This document shows positions 33,130-42,825 of a stretch of DNA of 64,000 bases, in pieces. The notes beneath the pieces were generated by a model. It searched no databases, was not told the origin of the DNA, and saw only the letters and a list, made by a program, of their open reading frames with translations. Position 1 is the stretch's first letter. Every line of letters starts with the position of its first letter. The position numbers and the translations under genes are program-made. The stretch comes from Bacteroidales bacterium (GTDB taxonomy: Bacteria > Bacteroidota > Bacteroidia > Bacteroidales > ML635J-15): contig JAFZLK010000011.1 in assembly GCA_017551515.1 (NCBI GenBank), positions 25,134-89,133 on the forward strand, written 5' to 3'.

Positions 33130-36100
33130 CTAATCTTTCACGCAACGGACGCTGAATGCCCAACCCTTGGCCTTTCCTGAATTTCCTAATGTCTTGGAAT
33201 CCTTTGTTATTTCCTCACGATATGCAGAATTAGCACCTGATTCCGTAGCTGTCCACCAATCAGCAGAATCTAATTTTCCAGAAAAACCTCCAGCATTTTT
33301 TTGCCCTCCTGGCAGTCCAGTGAAACCAGAAGCATTGTTCAATGACCTGTCATTACCTACTGCGCAATCTGTTGTAGATGTATTCCAATCCTCCGTTGAC
33401 GCTATTGCCTTTGCGACATTTACTGCTGTATTATTACATGTATATTCTGGATTACTACCTAAAAACGCAACAAGTTCTTCCCATTCCACCTTACTTGGAA
33501 TATGCCATCCGTCAGGACAAACACCCTGCACTCCACTAGGATTCGTATTGCTTGAGCCCGCTTCATTCATCGCAGCCTTCCAGTTGTACAACACACCATA
33601 TCTGCTGTATTCTGCCATATTCTTTGCCTCCGTAACATTGTTATTAGAATTAGAATAACCATATACATAATAATACGGAAGTGAATTACTTGAGGTAGAT
33701 GGTCCTACAACCTGAGGCAAATATCTCATATTCTCAGTTGTCCACACTTTATTACCATATTCCAATGTCAAATATGTATTTCCATCTCGTGTATCATATA
33801 TACGCTCATGATATACAAGATGCAACGTTACTATACTGTCGCAACCATTGGCCGCAGGAAATGTCTGCTGGTAGTCTCCACTTCTTGTGTATATGCTGTC
33901 GTTCCATATCTTTGGGCCCAATGTATCGAGTCGATTATTTAAATATGTACTGCGGAACACATCGTATGGACTGCCCTCGCTTATATCGTATGGCCCCCAG
34001 AGTGTGTCACTGAATTCATGTTCCACACTATATTTTACAGTCAGATTCAAGACAACAACACTATCACATCCATGTATTGATTGCAATGTCTTGGTGTATG
34101 ATCCACTTTCTCTATATACTGTGCCTTCCCACTCGTAATAATCACAAGCTGTCTTGGAATCAGTCACATTATAACTATGATTAATTGTTAGATGTAATGT
34201 CACAAGGCTGTCGCAACCATAAATATTTGTCAATGTCCGTGCATAATTTCCACTTTCAGTGTATGTTATACCTTCCCATTCGTATGAATCGCAAGCTGTC
34301 TGATCATCTTCCTCATTATTTGGCGAACCAATGAAAAGATGCATTGTTACAATGCTGTCGCAGTACAAAACAGGAGTTAAATGCTTGGTATAATTGCCAG
34401 TTGCAGTATAGTTATCACCTTCCCATACAAAAGACCCACAAGCATATTGCGTAAATTCAGTTTCAATGTCACCAAATATATTAATATGGTATGTCACCGT
34501 GCTGTCGCAACCATTTGGTCCTGTATATGTAATAACTCGCGTACATGATTCCGTTATGCGTTCATCTTCAAGCATATAAATACGACATGCATTTATTGTC
34601 TTTTCTCTTGTAACAGAATTATTGATTGTAAGGTGTAATGTAATTATGCTGTCGCATCCTTCATGATTACCCCAAGTAATTACATGTTCGTAGTCTCCAG
34701 AAGCCGTGTACTCTTCTCCCCACCACATATACGAATCGCAAGCAACTACGGATTCTTCAGAATATGAGTTGTGTCCAATCGTTAGATGCAGACGAACAAT
34801 GCTATCACAAAAATTGTTTGGTTGATAATGGATGTCGTACACACCTGTCTCCGTATAAGTATGACCATCAAAGGTAAACGAATCACAACCATTCTCATAT
34901 ATATCCACTACTGTATCTCCAATAACAGTTAGATGCAACTCTACAATGCTGTCACAGCCAGTATAAGGATTATCCAATGTTACACTATATACACCAGAAT
35001 TATTATATGTACGACCGTTATAATAGAACTGACCACATGCCAACCTGTCTATTCTATTGTATCCAGTACGATTTAGGATTAAATTTAGTCTAACAATGCT
35101 GTCACAGCCATGACTGTTTACAAGATGCACCGTATCGGTATTATTGCTACCGTAATATGGACGTCCATTTATCCAAGTGAATTCATCGCAGGCATATATA
35201 GTTACGACCGTGTCGTCGGACAAATTTTTAAAATGGAAATGCACTATGCTGTCGCACCGATATTGAGACGAGAAGTGCCTTATATACTCGCCTGTTTCAT
35301 AAAATGTCTCGTTGTTCCATGTAGCACTAATACAATCCGAATCATATATATGGTGTATGATACTGTCGGCTCTTGTGAAATGCAATGTCACTATGCTGTC
35401 GCAACCACCTTGTGAAAAGAGGTTGGCGACATAATCACCTGTTACATCACATAGGATCCCATTCCAATACATTGGCTCACACGAAGTTATTCTTTTTTCA
35501 ATTGCTGTATCATGGTCTATTACAACATCAACAATCACAATGCTATCGCATCCGCCAGCAGATGTAAGACGCAATGTTTCTACATTTTGAGTACTAACAA
35601 AATAATCCACACCATTCAAATTGTAAAAATCACAGCCATACTTTGTATCAACATAATATGAAATATTGCAATACGGAATATTAAAATGAATGGTTATGTC
35701 TTCGCTGACATTTTGTTCCTGAATCAACGAAGCGTCGAAAACTCTATTATTATATGTGGTATAAGCCAAATATTCCATCTGATCGCCCAACTCGAACACG
35801 TCTGATATGAGAGACTTGGACGTTATCGCAATGCCAGAACTTGACTTCAGCACCAGACTGTTTGTTCCGCAACTGCCAAGGTTCACCATCTTCACCATAT
35901 ATTTCCCCACACTCGTTTCGGCTGCAAGAAAATATGTCTGTGGAATTGCAAGCGTTATCTCGAACAAATGCTCGCCAGCTGGCAGTTTTCCACTGTAACT
36001 AAGATATTCCTTACCGCTGGCATCAAGTATACGCATCGTAACATTGTCGCCTTCATACAAGTTGAGCTTTGCCTCAGTAACGCAATTGAAAGGATTTGGA

Positions 36101-36360
36101 ACATTCTGCTCAAGACCCGACTGCTTCACATCAAGCATCGGAACAGCAAGAGTTTCAAGCAACACAACTGTATCTGGATAATAAATCATCTGCATCCAAT
36201 CACGTGTTATGTTGCGAACCTGCAAACTGTCAATCCGCTGGTATATTTCTTCGGTCATATATCCACCACTGCCACGCCCAGTGAAACTAAGCGTCACAGT
36301 CTGCGAAAACATTAACACGCCAATCAACATGCATATGGTTAAAATAAAAAATCTCTTCAT
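33130..36360 (-). CDS. Giant repeat surface protein with N-terminal sorting-domain-like module (family member 2)
   Basis: The 1076-residue product has a signal peptide and the same opening module as members 1 and 3, including QNVPNPFNCVTEAKL, ILDASGKEY and AGEHLFEI at about residues 80-155. Twelve diverged CDSIV(T/R)LHL repeats follow, each with a paired cysteine about 30 residues further on, which suggests disulfide-stabilised beta units. The last 190 residues match the FISUMP domain: YGNKVWTTENMRYLP, GVLYNWKAAM, CPDGWHIPSKVEWEEL, GGFSG and AFSVRCVKD. It has no C-terminal T9SS domain. It is probably surface-exposed; function unknown. It is monocistronic. Confidence 0.78.
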   Translation of the reverse strand: MKRFFILTICMLIGVLMFSQTVTLSFTGRGSGGYMTEEIYQRIDSLQVRNITRDWMQMIYYPDTVVLLETLAVPMLDVKQSGLEQNVPNPFNCVTEAKLNLYEGDNVTMRILDASGKEYLSYSGKLPAGEHLFEITLAIPQTYFLAAETSVGKYMVKMVNLGSCGTNSLVLKSSSGIAITSKSLISDVFELGDQMEYLAYTTYNNRVFDASLIQEQNVSEDITIHFNIPYCNISYYVDTKYGCDFYNLNGVDYFVSTQNVETLRLTSAGGCDSIVIVDVVIDHDTAIEKRITSCEPMYWNGILCDVTGDYVANLFSQGGCDSIVTLHFTRADSIIHHIYDSDCISATWNNETFYETGEYIRHFSSQYRCDSIVHFHFKNLSDDTVVTIYACDEFTWINGRPYYGSNNTDTVHLVNSHGCDSIVRLNLILNRTGYNRIDRLACGQFYYNGRTYNNSGVYSVTLDNPYTGCDSIVELHLTVIGDTVVDIYENGCDSFTFDGHTYTETGVYDIHYQPNNFCDSIVRLHLTIGHNSYSEESVVACDSYMWWGEEYTASGDYEHVITWGNHEGCDSIITLHLTINNSVTREKTINACRIYMLEDERITESCTRVITYTGPNGCDSTVTYHINIFGDIETEFTQYACGSFVWEGDNYTATGNYTKHLTPVLYCDSIVTMHLFIGSPNNEEDDQTACDSYEWEGITYTESGNYARTLTNIYGCDSLVTLHLTINHSYNVTDSKTACDYYEWEGTVYRESGSYTKTLQSIHGCDSVVVLNLTVKYSVEHEFSDTLWGPYDISEGSPYDVFRSTYLNNRLDTLGPKIWNDSIYTRSGDYQQTFPAANGCDSIVTLHLVYHERIYDTRDGNTYLTLEYGNKVWTTENMRYLPQVVGPSTSSNSLPYYYVYGYSNSNNNVTEAKNMAEYSRYGVLYNWKAAMNEAGSSNTNPSGVQGVCPDGWHIPSKVEWEELVAFLGSNPEYTCNNTAVNVAKAIASTEDWNTSTTDCAVGNDRSLNNASGFTGLPGGQKNAGGFSGKLDSADWWTATESGANSAYREEITKDSKTLGNSGKAKGWAFSVRCVKD

Positions 36361-36679
36361 ACAATATCTTTTACCTGTTAATAACTCTTTTATCTAATCC
36401 ACCGCCATATCATAAAGGCAAAAACATCAAGTTCAATTGCCAACAGCCATATGTTTTGCAAAAAATGCATTTGAGTTTCAGCAAATTAAACAAAAGCAAT
36501 CAAATTGTAAAAATACACAATATTATTAAAACCAACAACACTTTACAACTTTTTTTTCAACAAGGCGAACCAAACAAAAAAATATCAAAAAAAATAACAA
36601 CACGAACATTTATATTCATCAAAAAATCATTATCTTTGTTGACCTAAAAATTTCGTTAATCAAAAAATAGTATCATAAT
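36361..36679. other. 319-bp AT-rich divergent intergenic region
   Basis: It separates the minus-strand surface protein from the plus-strand glycogen enzyme. Apart from TATCTTTG at 36631 I see only A/T-rich sequence and no gene. Confidence 0.5.
36631..36638 (+). promoter_or_regulatory. -7 box TATCTTTG of the glycogen fusion gene
   Basis: The match lies 41 bp before the ATG at 36680; the -33 position reads ATTT. Confidence 0.55.
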
Positions 36680-39600
36680 ATGAACAACACTCTTAATCTC
36701 GACTACATTTTCGAAGTAAGTTGGGAAGTTTGCAACAAGGTAGGTGGTATCCACACCGTAATTTCAACAAAATCATTGGCACTGTCGGAACGCTGCGGCG
36801 ACCTCATTTTCATCGGCCCCGACACATACGGAACAAGCGAAAACTCCGAGTTCATCGAGGAACCAGCATTGTTCGCCGAATGGAAGCAATACGCTGCATC
36901 CACCGGTCTGCGCGTGCGTACAGGACGCTGGAACATCTGCGGAAGTCCAAAGGTTATACTCATAAGTTTCACCGACTTCATCAGCGAAAAGGACAAGATT
37001 TTCGCCGACTTCTGGGAGGACTACAAACTCGATTCTCTGTCGGGACAATGGGACTACATCGAACCTGCACTTTTCGGGTACACCGCCGGTAAGGTTATCG
37101 AAAGCTTCTGCGACTTCAACCTTTCGGCCGCCGATACAATTCTCGCACAGTTCCACGAATGGATGACCGGAACCGGTATCCTCTACCTGAAGAAGAATGC
37201 TCCGCATATCGCAACAGCTTTCACAACCCACGCAACAGCAATAGGTCGTTCGATAGCAGGAAACGGACTTCCTCTGTACAAGGACCTTGCAAGCTACAAC
37301 GGCGAAAACATGGCTCGCCACTTCAACATAATCTCTAAGCACAGCCTCGAAAAAATAAGCGCAATCAACGCCGACGTTTTCACAACTGTTAGCGACATTA
37401 CACAGTCAGAATGTGCGCAACTGCTCACCAAGCCTGCCGATGTGGTAACACCAAACGGTTTCGAGGACGACTTCATTCCGAAGGCAGAAGAAGCAGCCAA
37501 GATTCGCAGCAAGGCACGCCAGAAAATGATAGCCGTTGCAGAAAAGCTCACCTCATGCAAATTCAAGGAAGATCCTCTGATTATCGCAACATCGGGACGC
37601 TACGAATACACCAACAAGGGTTACAACATCTTCGTTGATGCACTCGACAGACTTAACCGCAATGCAAATGTAAACCGTGAAATTCTTGCATACATTCTCG
37701 TTCCAGGCAACAACTACGGTCCTCAGAAGAGCCTTCTTGCTGCACTCAACGGTGAAAATGCGAACATCGAGAACAAAAACCTCACTCACGGACTTCACGA
37801 TGCAGAATACGACCCGATTCTTAACCAATTGAAGCGCCTCGGACTTACAAACCGTCCGGAAAACAAGGTTAAAGTTGTGTTCGTCCCCTCCTACCTCAAT
37901 GGCGATGACGGCGTTTTCAACATGAAATACTACGATGTTCTCCAAGGCATCGACTTGACAGCATTCGTTTCGTATTACGAACCTTGGGGATACACTCCGC
38001 TCGAAAGTATTGCATTCGGTGTTCCAACAATAACGACTTCGTTGTCGGGATTCGGAATGTGGTCGAAGCAAAACATTGACAGGTTCGACAACTGCGTAAC
38101 TGTAATCGACCGCAACGAAGACAACAACGACGAAGTTGTTGCCAACTTGGCAGACCGCATGGCTTACTTTGCAAACCTCGATGCCGAAAGCCGCAAGAAA
38201 ATTTCGGAATCGGCAACAGCAGCATCGAAGAAGGCATTGTGGAAGTCTCTGGTAGAAAAATACATCGAAGCATACGCAATAGCAAAGAGCAAGATTGCAG
38301 AACGCACCGAGGCTATAAACTACAGAATGCAGCACACCAAGATAGAACGCACAATTATGCCGAAGGAAACTTCACCTATCTGGCGTCAGGCAGAAATAAA
38401 GTCCGACCTTCCAAAGAAATTCGAAGGTCTGCAGGAAATAGCAAACAACCTCTGGTGGACATGGCACTACGAAGCATCGGCTATGTTCAAGCGCATCGAT
38501 GTTGACCTGTGGCGCGAAAAGAGGTACAATCCAAGATTGTTCCTCGAGGAAATTTCCATCGACCGCATGAAGGAACTCGAGAACGACAACGAATTCTGCC
38601 AGCTCTACAACCGCGTTTACGACAGCTTCAAGCAGTACATGGATGCCAGCAAGGACAAGAAGGCTCCGCAGATTGCTTATTTCAGCATGGAATACGGTCT
38701 GCACGATAACCTGAAGATTTTCTCGGGCGGTCTCGGAATCCTCGCAGGCGACTACCTGAAGGAAGCCAGCGATACCAACACCAACATGATTGGTATCGGC
38801 TTATTATATAGGTATGGCTATTTCAAGCAGACAATTACCCTCGAAGGTAAACAGCAAGCCAACTATATCGCACAGGATTTCAACAAGATCCCTGTTGTTC
38901 CAGTACTCGACGAAGAGAACAATCAGAAGCGTATCGTTGTAAGATTCCCAGGACGAAATGTTTATGTAAAGATTTGGAAGGCAAACGTTGGTCGTATTCC
39001 TCTGTACTTGCTTGATACCGATGACATTGACAACCAAGACCAAGATAAACTCATAACTTCTCGTCTGTACGGTGGAGACTGGGAATTCCGTTTCAAACAG
39101 GAAATGATTCTCGGCATCGGTGGTACTCGCGTACTCAAGGCACTCGGCTTGAAACCAGACATTTACCACTGCAACGAAGGTCACGCTGCTTTCATCGGCT
39201 TCGAACGCCTCAACGACCTCATTTCTGCTCGCAACCTCAAGTTCGACGAAGCATTGGAAATCGTAAGGGCATCGACATTGTTCACAACCCACACGCCAGT
39301 TCCAGCAGGACACGACGCATTCGAGGAAAATATGCTGCGCACCTACATGTCGCACTATCCAGACCGCCTCAAGATAACTTGGGACAAGATGATGTCGCTC
39401 GGTCGCCTCACCCCCAACGATAAGTTCTCGATGAGCTACTTGGCAGCAAACATTTCGCAGGAAGTGAACGGTGTTTCGTGGTTGCACGGAATCGTATCGC
39501 AGAATATGTTCGCACCGCTGTGGAACGGCTACTTCCCCGAAGAAAACCATGTAGGATATGTCACCAACGGCGTTCACTACCAGACTTGGACAGCAAAAAC

Positions 39601-40891
39601 TTGGCAGAAACTCCACGAAAAAACCTTCGGTGAAGGCTTCTTGTCAGACATGTCGAATCCGAAATACTGGGAGAAAATCAACAATGTTGACGATGCCGAC
39701 ATTTGGGACATCCGCAAGCAACAGCGTACACGCCTTATCAATTATGTAAAGAACCGTGTTCGCGAAAACTGGATACGCAGTTACGAATCGCCGAGCAACA
39801 TGGTGACCGTACTCGAAAAACTTGACGAAAAGGTACTTACAATCGGTTTTGCCCGTCGTTTTGCAACTTACAAGCGTGGCGACCTGTTGTTCCGCAACCC
39901 CGAAAGACTTGCCGCAATCCTCAACAATCCGAAGATGCCGGTACAGATACTTTTTGCAGGAAAGGCTCACCCGAACGATGGCGCAGGACAAGACCTCATC
40001 AAGAGAATCGTTGAATTCTCGAAGCGTCCCGAATTCCTCGGCAAGATTTTGTTCATCGAGGACTACGACATAGGTCTGGCAAAGAAACTCGTACAGGGCG
40101 TAGATATTTGGATGAACACTCCTACCCGTCCACTCGAAGCATCGGGAACCAGCGGAATGAAGGCCGTAATGAACGGAGCTTTGCATTTCAGCGTACTCGA
40201 CGGCTGGTGGGTTGAAGGTTACCGCGAAGGCGCAGGCTGGGCATTGCCACAGGAACGCGTTTACGAAAATCAGGACTTCCAGAACGAACTCGACACGCAG
40301 ACAATCTACAATATGCTCGAAAACGAAATCGTACCTATGTTCTACGATTGCAGCGAAGACGGTATTCCTCACCGCTGGGTTAAGTGCATAAAGAAGTCGA
40401 TTGCCGAAATTGTGCCGATGTTCACCACCAAGCGTATGATTGACGACTACAAGGACAGATTCTACGGAAAACTTTACAAGCGTTCGCAGGAACTCGCCGA
40501 GAACGACTACGCAAAGGTATTTGAGATTGTTGACTGGAAGCAGAAAGCAGCACGCGCATGGAATTTCATCGAGGTGCTGAAGATTGACTTCCACACCACC
40601 GAGTTCGAGAATCCACAGGATGCATACGGCGAGATAACATTGAATCTCAACCGCCTGTCACCAAACGACATAGGAATCGAAGCAATTGCAGTATCTAAGA
40701 AGCAGGACGGCACTATAGTCATCGACGAAAAGATGCCGTTCAAGCTGAAGGAATGCAACGGAAAGATAGCAGTATTCCGCATCGAAGGCGCGCCGCACAA
40801 GACCGGAATCTACAACTACGCAATTCGCGCATACGCCAAGAACGACCTTCTGCCATACAAGCAGGATTCGAAACTTATAATGTGGATATAA
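36680..40891 (+). CDS. Glycogen synthase (GT3-like) fused to alpha-glucan phosphorylase (GT35)
   Basis: The 1403-residue protein has two enzymes. Residues 1 to about 550 are a GT3-type glycogen synthase: EVSWEVCNKVGGIHTV at the start, FTTHATAIGRS, and YYEPWGYTPLESIAFGVP as donor-site motif. From about 570 a phosphorylase follows (LQEIANNLWWTWHYEA, FSMEYGLHDNLKIFSGGLG), with the PLP lysine at K1161 in EASGTSGMKAVMNGALHF. The two halves extend and degrade alpha-1,4-glucan, so one polypeptide couples glycogen synthesis and phosphorolysis. This fusion is known in Bacteroidales. Both sets of motifs look intact. Confidence 0.92.
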   Translation: MNNTLNLDYIFEVSWEVCNKVGGIHTVISTKSLALSERCGDLIFIGPDTYGTSENSEFIEEPALFAEWKQYAASTGLRVRTGRWNICGSPKVILISFTDFISEKDKIFADFWEDYKLDSLSGQWDYIEPALFGYTAGKVIESFCDFNLSAADTILAQFHEWMTGTGILYLKKNAPHIATAFTTHATAIGRSIAGNGLPLYKDLASYNGENMARHFNIISKHSLEKISAINADVFTTVSDITQSECAQLLTKPADVVTPNGFEDDFIPKAEEAAKIRSKARQKMIAVAEKLTSCKFKEDPLIIATSGRYEYTNKGYNIFVDALDRLNRNANVNREILAYILVPGNNYGPQKSLLAALNGENANIENKNLTHGLHDAEYDPILNQLKRLGLTNRPENKVKVVFVPSYLNGDDGVFNMKYYDVLQGIDLTAFVSYYEPWGYTPLESIAFGVPTITTSLSGFGMWSKQNIDRFDNCVTVIDRNEDNNDEVVANLADRMAYFANLDAESRKKISESATAASKKALWKSLVEKYIEAYAIAKSKIAERTEAINYRMQHTKIERTIMPKETSPIWRQAEIKSDLPKKFEGLQEIANNLWWTWHYEASAMFKRIDVDLWREKRYNPRLFLEEISIDRMKELENDNEFCQLYNRVYDSFKQYMDASKDKKAPQIAYFSMEYGLHDNLKIFSGGLGILAGDYLKEASDTNTNMIGIGLLYRYGYFKQTITLEGKQQANYIAQDFNKIPVVPVLDEENNQKRIVVRFPGRNVYVKIWKANVGRIPLYLLDTDDIDNQDQDKLITSRLYGGDWEFRFKQEMILGIGGTRVLKALGLKPDIYHCNEGHAAFIGFERLNDLISARNLKFDEALEIVRASTLFTTHTPVPAGHDAFEENMLRTYMSHYPDRLKITWDKMMSLGRLTPNDKFSMSYLAANISQEVNGVSWLHGIVSQNMFAPLWNGYFPEENHVGYVTNGVHYQTWTAKTWQKLHEKTFGEGFLSDMSNPKYWEKINNVDDADIWDIRKQQRTRLINYVKNRVRENWIRSYESPSNMVTVLEKLDEKVLTIGFARRFATYKRGDLLFRNPERLAAILNNPKMPVQILFAGKAHPNDGAGQDLIKRIVEFSKRPEFLGKILFIEDYDIGLAKKLVQGVDIWMNTPTRPLEASGTSGMKAVMNGALHFSVLDGWWVEGYREGAGWALPQERVYENQDFQNELDTQTIYNMLENEIVPMFYDCSEDGIPHRWVKCIKKSIAEIVPMFTTKRMIDDYKDRFYGKLYKRSQELAENDYAKVFEIVDWKQKAARAWNFIEVLKIDFHTTEFENPQDAYGEITLNLNRLSPNDIGIEAIAVSKKQDGTIVIDEKMPFKLKECNGKIAVFRIEGAPHKTGIYNYAIRAYAKNDLLPYKQDSKLIMWI

Positions 40892-40918
40892 TTTAATTTA
40901 AGTTAAGTTAAACATTGG

Positions 40919-40954
40919 AAAGGCTGTCTGAAAAGATTTGGACAGCCTTTTTTT
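40919..40954 (+). terminator. Terminator of the glycogen fusion gene
   Basis: AAGGCTGTC pairs with GACAGCCTT, followed by T6. Confidence 0.85.
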
Positions 40955-40984
40955 GTGTGTTGTGCATTACAAATACCAAATCCA

Positions 40985-41033
40985 AAAGTGAGAAAATCTC
41001 CTTAAAAATGATAGATTTCCTCAATATTGAAAA
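40985..41033. repeat. 49-bp hairpin repeat, copy 1
   Basis: It contains AAAGTGAGAAAATCT and AGATTTCCTCAATATTGAAAA; the arms pair with one mismatch. It lies 208 bp upstream of copy 2. A separate inverted repeat AGCAAAT/ATTTTGCT follows at 41036-41053. Confidence 0.85.
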
Positions 41034-41192
41034 TTAGCAAATGAATATATTTTGCTGAAAATAAGCAAATTAAACAAAACAAAGTAATCAAAAAAAAGTA
41101 TTTCAATATATACACTAACAAAAAAATTCGCGCACACAAATTTCATACAATTCATTGAATACAAACAATATATACAGATTATACAAATTTAG

Positions 41193-41242
41193 AAAGTGAG
41201 GAAATCTCAAAAAAAACATAAGATTTCCTCAATATTGAAAAA
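41193..41242. repeat. 49-bp hairpin repeat, copy 2, next to the ATPase promoter
   Basis: GAGGAAATCT (41198-41207) pairs perfectly with AGATTTCCTC (41221-41230). The repeat ends 10 bp before the -7 box, so it covers the -33 region. Confidence 0.88.
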
Positions 41243-41251
41243 TAAAATTTA

Positions 41252-41259
41252 TATCTTTG
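41252..41259 (+). promoter_or_regulatory. -7 box TATCTTTG of the second AAA ATPase
   Basis: The match lies 20 bp before ATG 41280. No TTTG is present at the -33 position, which is occupied by repeat copy 2. Confidence 0.6.
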
Positions 41260-41279
41260 TGGCGTAAAATCAAGTGATT

Positions 41280-42716
41280 ATGCTAATAGGTAGAAACGAC
41301 GAAAAACAACAGTTGTTAAATTTATTGGAATCAGACCAGTCGGAATTTGTAGCAGTATATGGTCGCAGGCGCGTTGGTAAGACTTTCCTTGTCCGCGAAA
41401 CATTCAACGGACATTTTGCTTTCCAACATGCGGGAATATTGGATGCAAGCCTAAAGGAACAACTAGCGGAATTCAGACACTCGCTTGCATCGGCTGGTTT
41501 CAGGAAATGCCCCGAACCAACTGACTGGCACGAAGCATTTCACTTGCTAGGCACTCTGCTGGAAAAGTCGAAAGAACAGAAAAAAGTAGTCTTTATCGAC
41601 GAATTGCCATGGATGGACACGCCTAACTCAAACTTCATCCGCGCACTCGACCATTTTTGGAACGGCTGGGCATCGGCACGAAAGGACATAATAATAATCG
41701 TTTGCGGAAGTGCCACATCATGGATTATCAACAAGATAATAATGAACTACGGAGGCCTGCACAATCGTCTTACACGCCAAATATTCCTCCGTCCGTTTAC
41801 ACTTTACGAATGCGAACAATACTGCCAGAGCAGAAAACTGGGATTCACCCGCAGGCAAATCCTTGAAGCATATATGGCATTGGGTGGCATTCCATATTAC
41901 TGGAGTTTCCTGCAGAAAAGCAAAAGTCTTGCACAGAATTTCGACCGAATGTTTTTTGCCGAAAACGGAGAGATGACAAGGGAGTTTGACGCTCTCTACG
42001 CCTCACTTTTCCGACATCCGCAACCGCATATTGCAATCATACGGGCATTGTCATCACGGAAATCGGGAATGACACGAAACGAAATCTTAAAAGAAACAAG
42101 TCTGGACGACAATTCCACATTCGGCAAAGCAATGAAAGAACTCGAACAATGCGGTTTTATCAGAAAATACACCTGTCTGGGCAAGACCAGCAAGGACGCA
42201 ATGTTTCAACTGATGGACAATTTCACTCTGTTCTACTTCAAGTTCATTATGGAGGACAAAAACGGGAATGCACATTTCTGGAGCGCAAACCTCAACACAT
42301 CGGTGCATAATGCTTGGGCAGGGCTTGCGTTTGAGCGCGTATGCCTGCAACATTTGTCCGAAATAAAGTCCGCTCTGGGATTTTCCGCAGTCATAAGCAC
42401 AGCACATTCGTGGACTTTCAAGCCAAAACCAGACAGTATCGACCAAACTGGCATCCAAATAGACCTGCTAATAGACCGCAACGACGACATTATCAACCTC
42501 TGCGAGATGAAATATTCCACAGACACCTACACCATCGACAAGGACGAAGACCAGAAGTTGCGTCATCGCCGAGCCGTTTTTGTCCGCGAAAGCAAAACTA
42601 GGAAATCCGTGCAAACAACCATGATTACAACCTACGGGCTTACAAAAGGCGGCTACTCTGATGACATTAGCAATCAGATAACAATGGACGATTTATTTAA
42701 AGAAATTATTGAATAA
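41280..42716 (+). CDS. AAA ATPase (ATPase_2/DUF234 type)
   Basis: ATG 41280 gives 478 residues; a GTG two codons earlier is less likely. MLIGRNDEKQQLL starts the ATPase_2 fold, with Walker A GRRRVGKT and Walker B VVFIDELPW, then CGSATSW as sensor. After a winged-helix region, the DUF234 C-terminus carries GIQIDLLIDRND...NLCEMKYS, a D...ExK arrangement like PD-(D/E)XK nucleases. The gene is bounded on both sides by the same 49-bp hairpin repeat. It shares architecture, though not close sequence, with the ATPase at 1.1 kb. ATP binding is well supported; the biological role is unknown. Confidence 0.87.
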   Translation: MLIGRNDEKQQLLNLLESDQSEFVAVYGRRRVGKTFLVRETFNGHFAFQHAGILDASLKEQLAEFRHSLASAGFRKCPEPTDWHEAFHLLGTLLEKSKEQKKVVFIDELPWMDTPNSNFIRALDHFWNGWASARKDIIIIVCGSATSWIINKIIMNYGGLHNRLTRQIFLRPFTLYECEQYCQSRKLGFTRRQILEAYMALGGIPYYWSFLQKSKSLAQNFDRMFFAENGEMTREFDALYASLFRHPQPHIAIIRALSSRKSGMTRNEILKETSLDDNSTFGKAMKELEQCGFIRKYTCLGKTSKDAMFQLMDNFTLFYFKFIMEDKNGNAHFWSANLNTSVHNAWAGLAFERVCLQHLSEIKSALGFSAVISTAHSWTFKPKPDSIDQTGIQIDLLIDRNDDIINLCEMKYSTDTYTIDKDEDQKLRHRRAVFVRESKTRKSVQTTMITTYGLTKGGYSDDISNQITMDDLFKEIIE

Positions 42717-42770
42717 TTTACAAGCATATAATTTATAATCAAAATAATAATTCAAACTATTAAAATTTCG

Positions 42771-42820
42771 AAAGTGAGGAAATCTCCTTAAAAATGATAG
42801 ATTTCCTCAGTATTGAAAAA
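42771..42820. repeat. 49-bp hairpin repeat, copy 3, downstream of the ATPase
   Basis: GAGGAAATCT (42776-42785) pairs perfectly with AGATTTCCTC (42799-42808). The loop matches copy 1 (CTCCTTAAAAATGAT-type) rather than copy 2. Confidence 0.88.
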
Positions 42821-42825
42821 TACAT

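Noticed and set aside
39644..40594. 316-residue minus-strand frame
   Set aside because: It is antisense to the phosphorylase half of the glycogen fusion gene.
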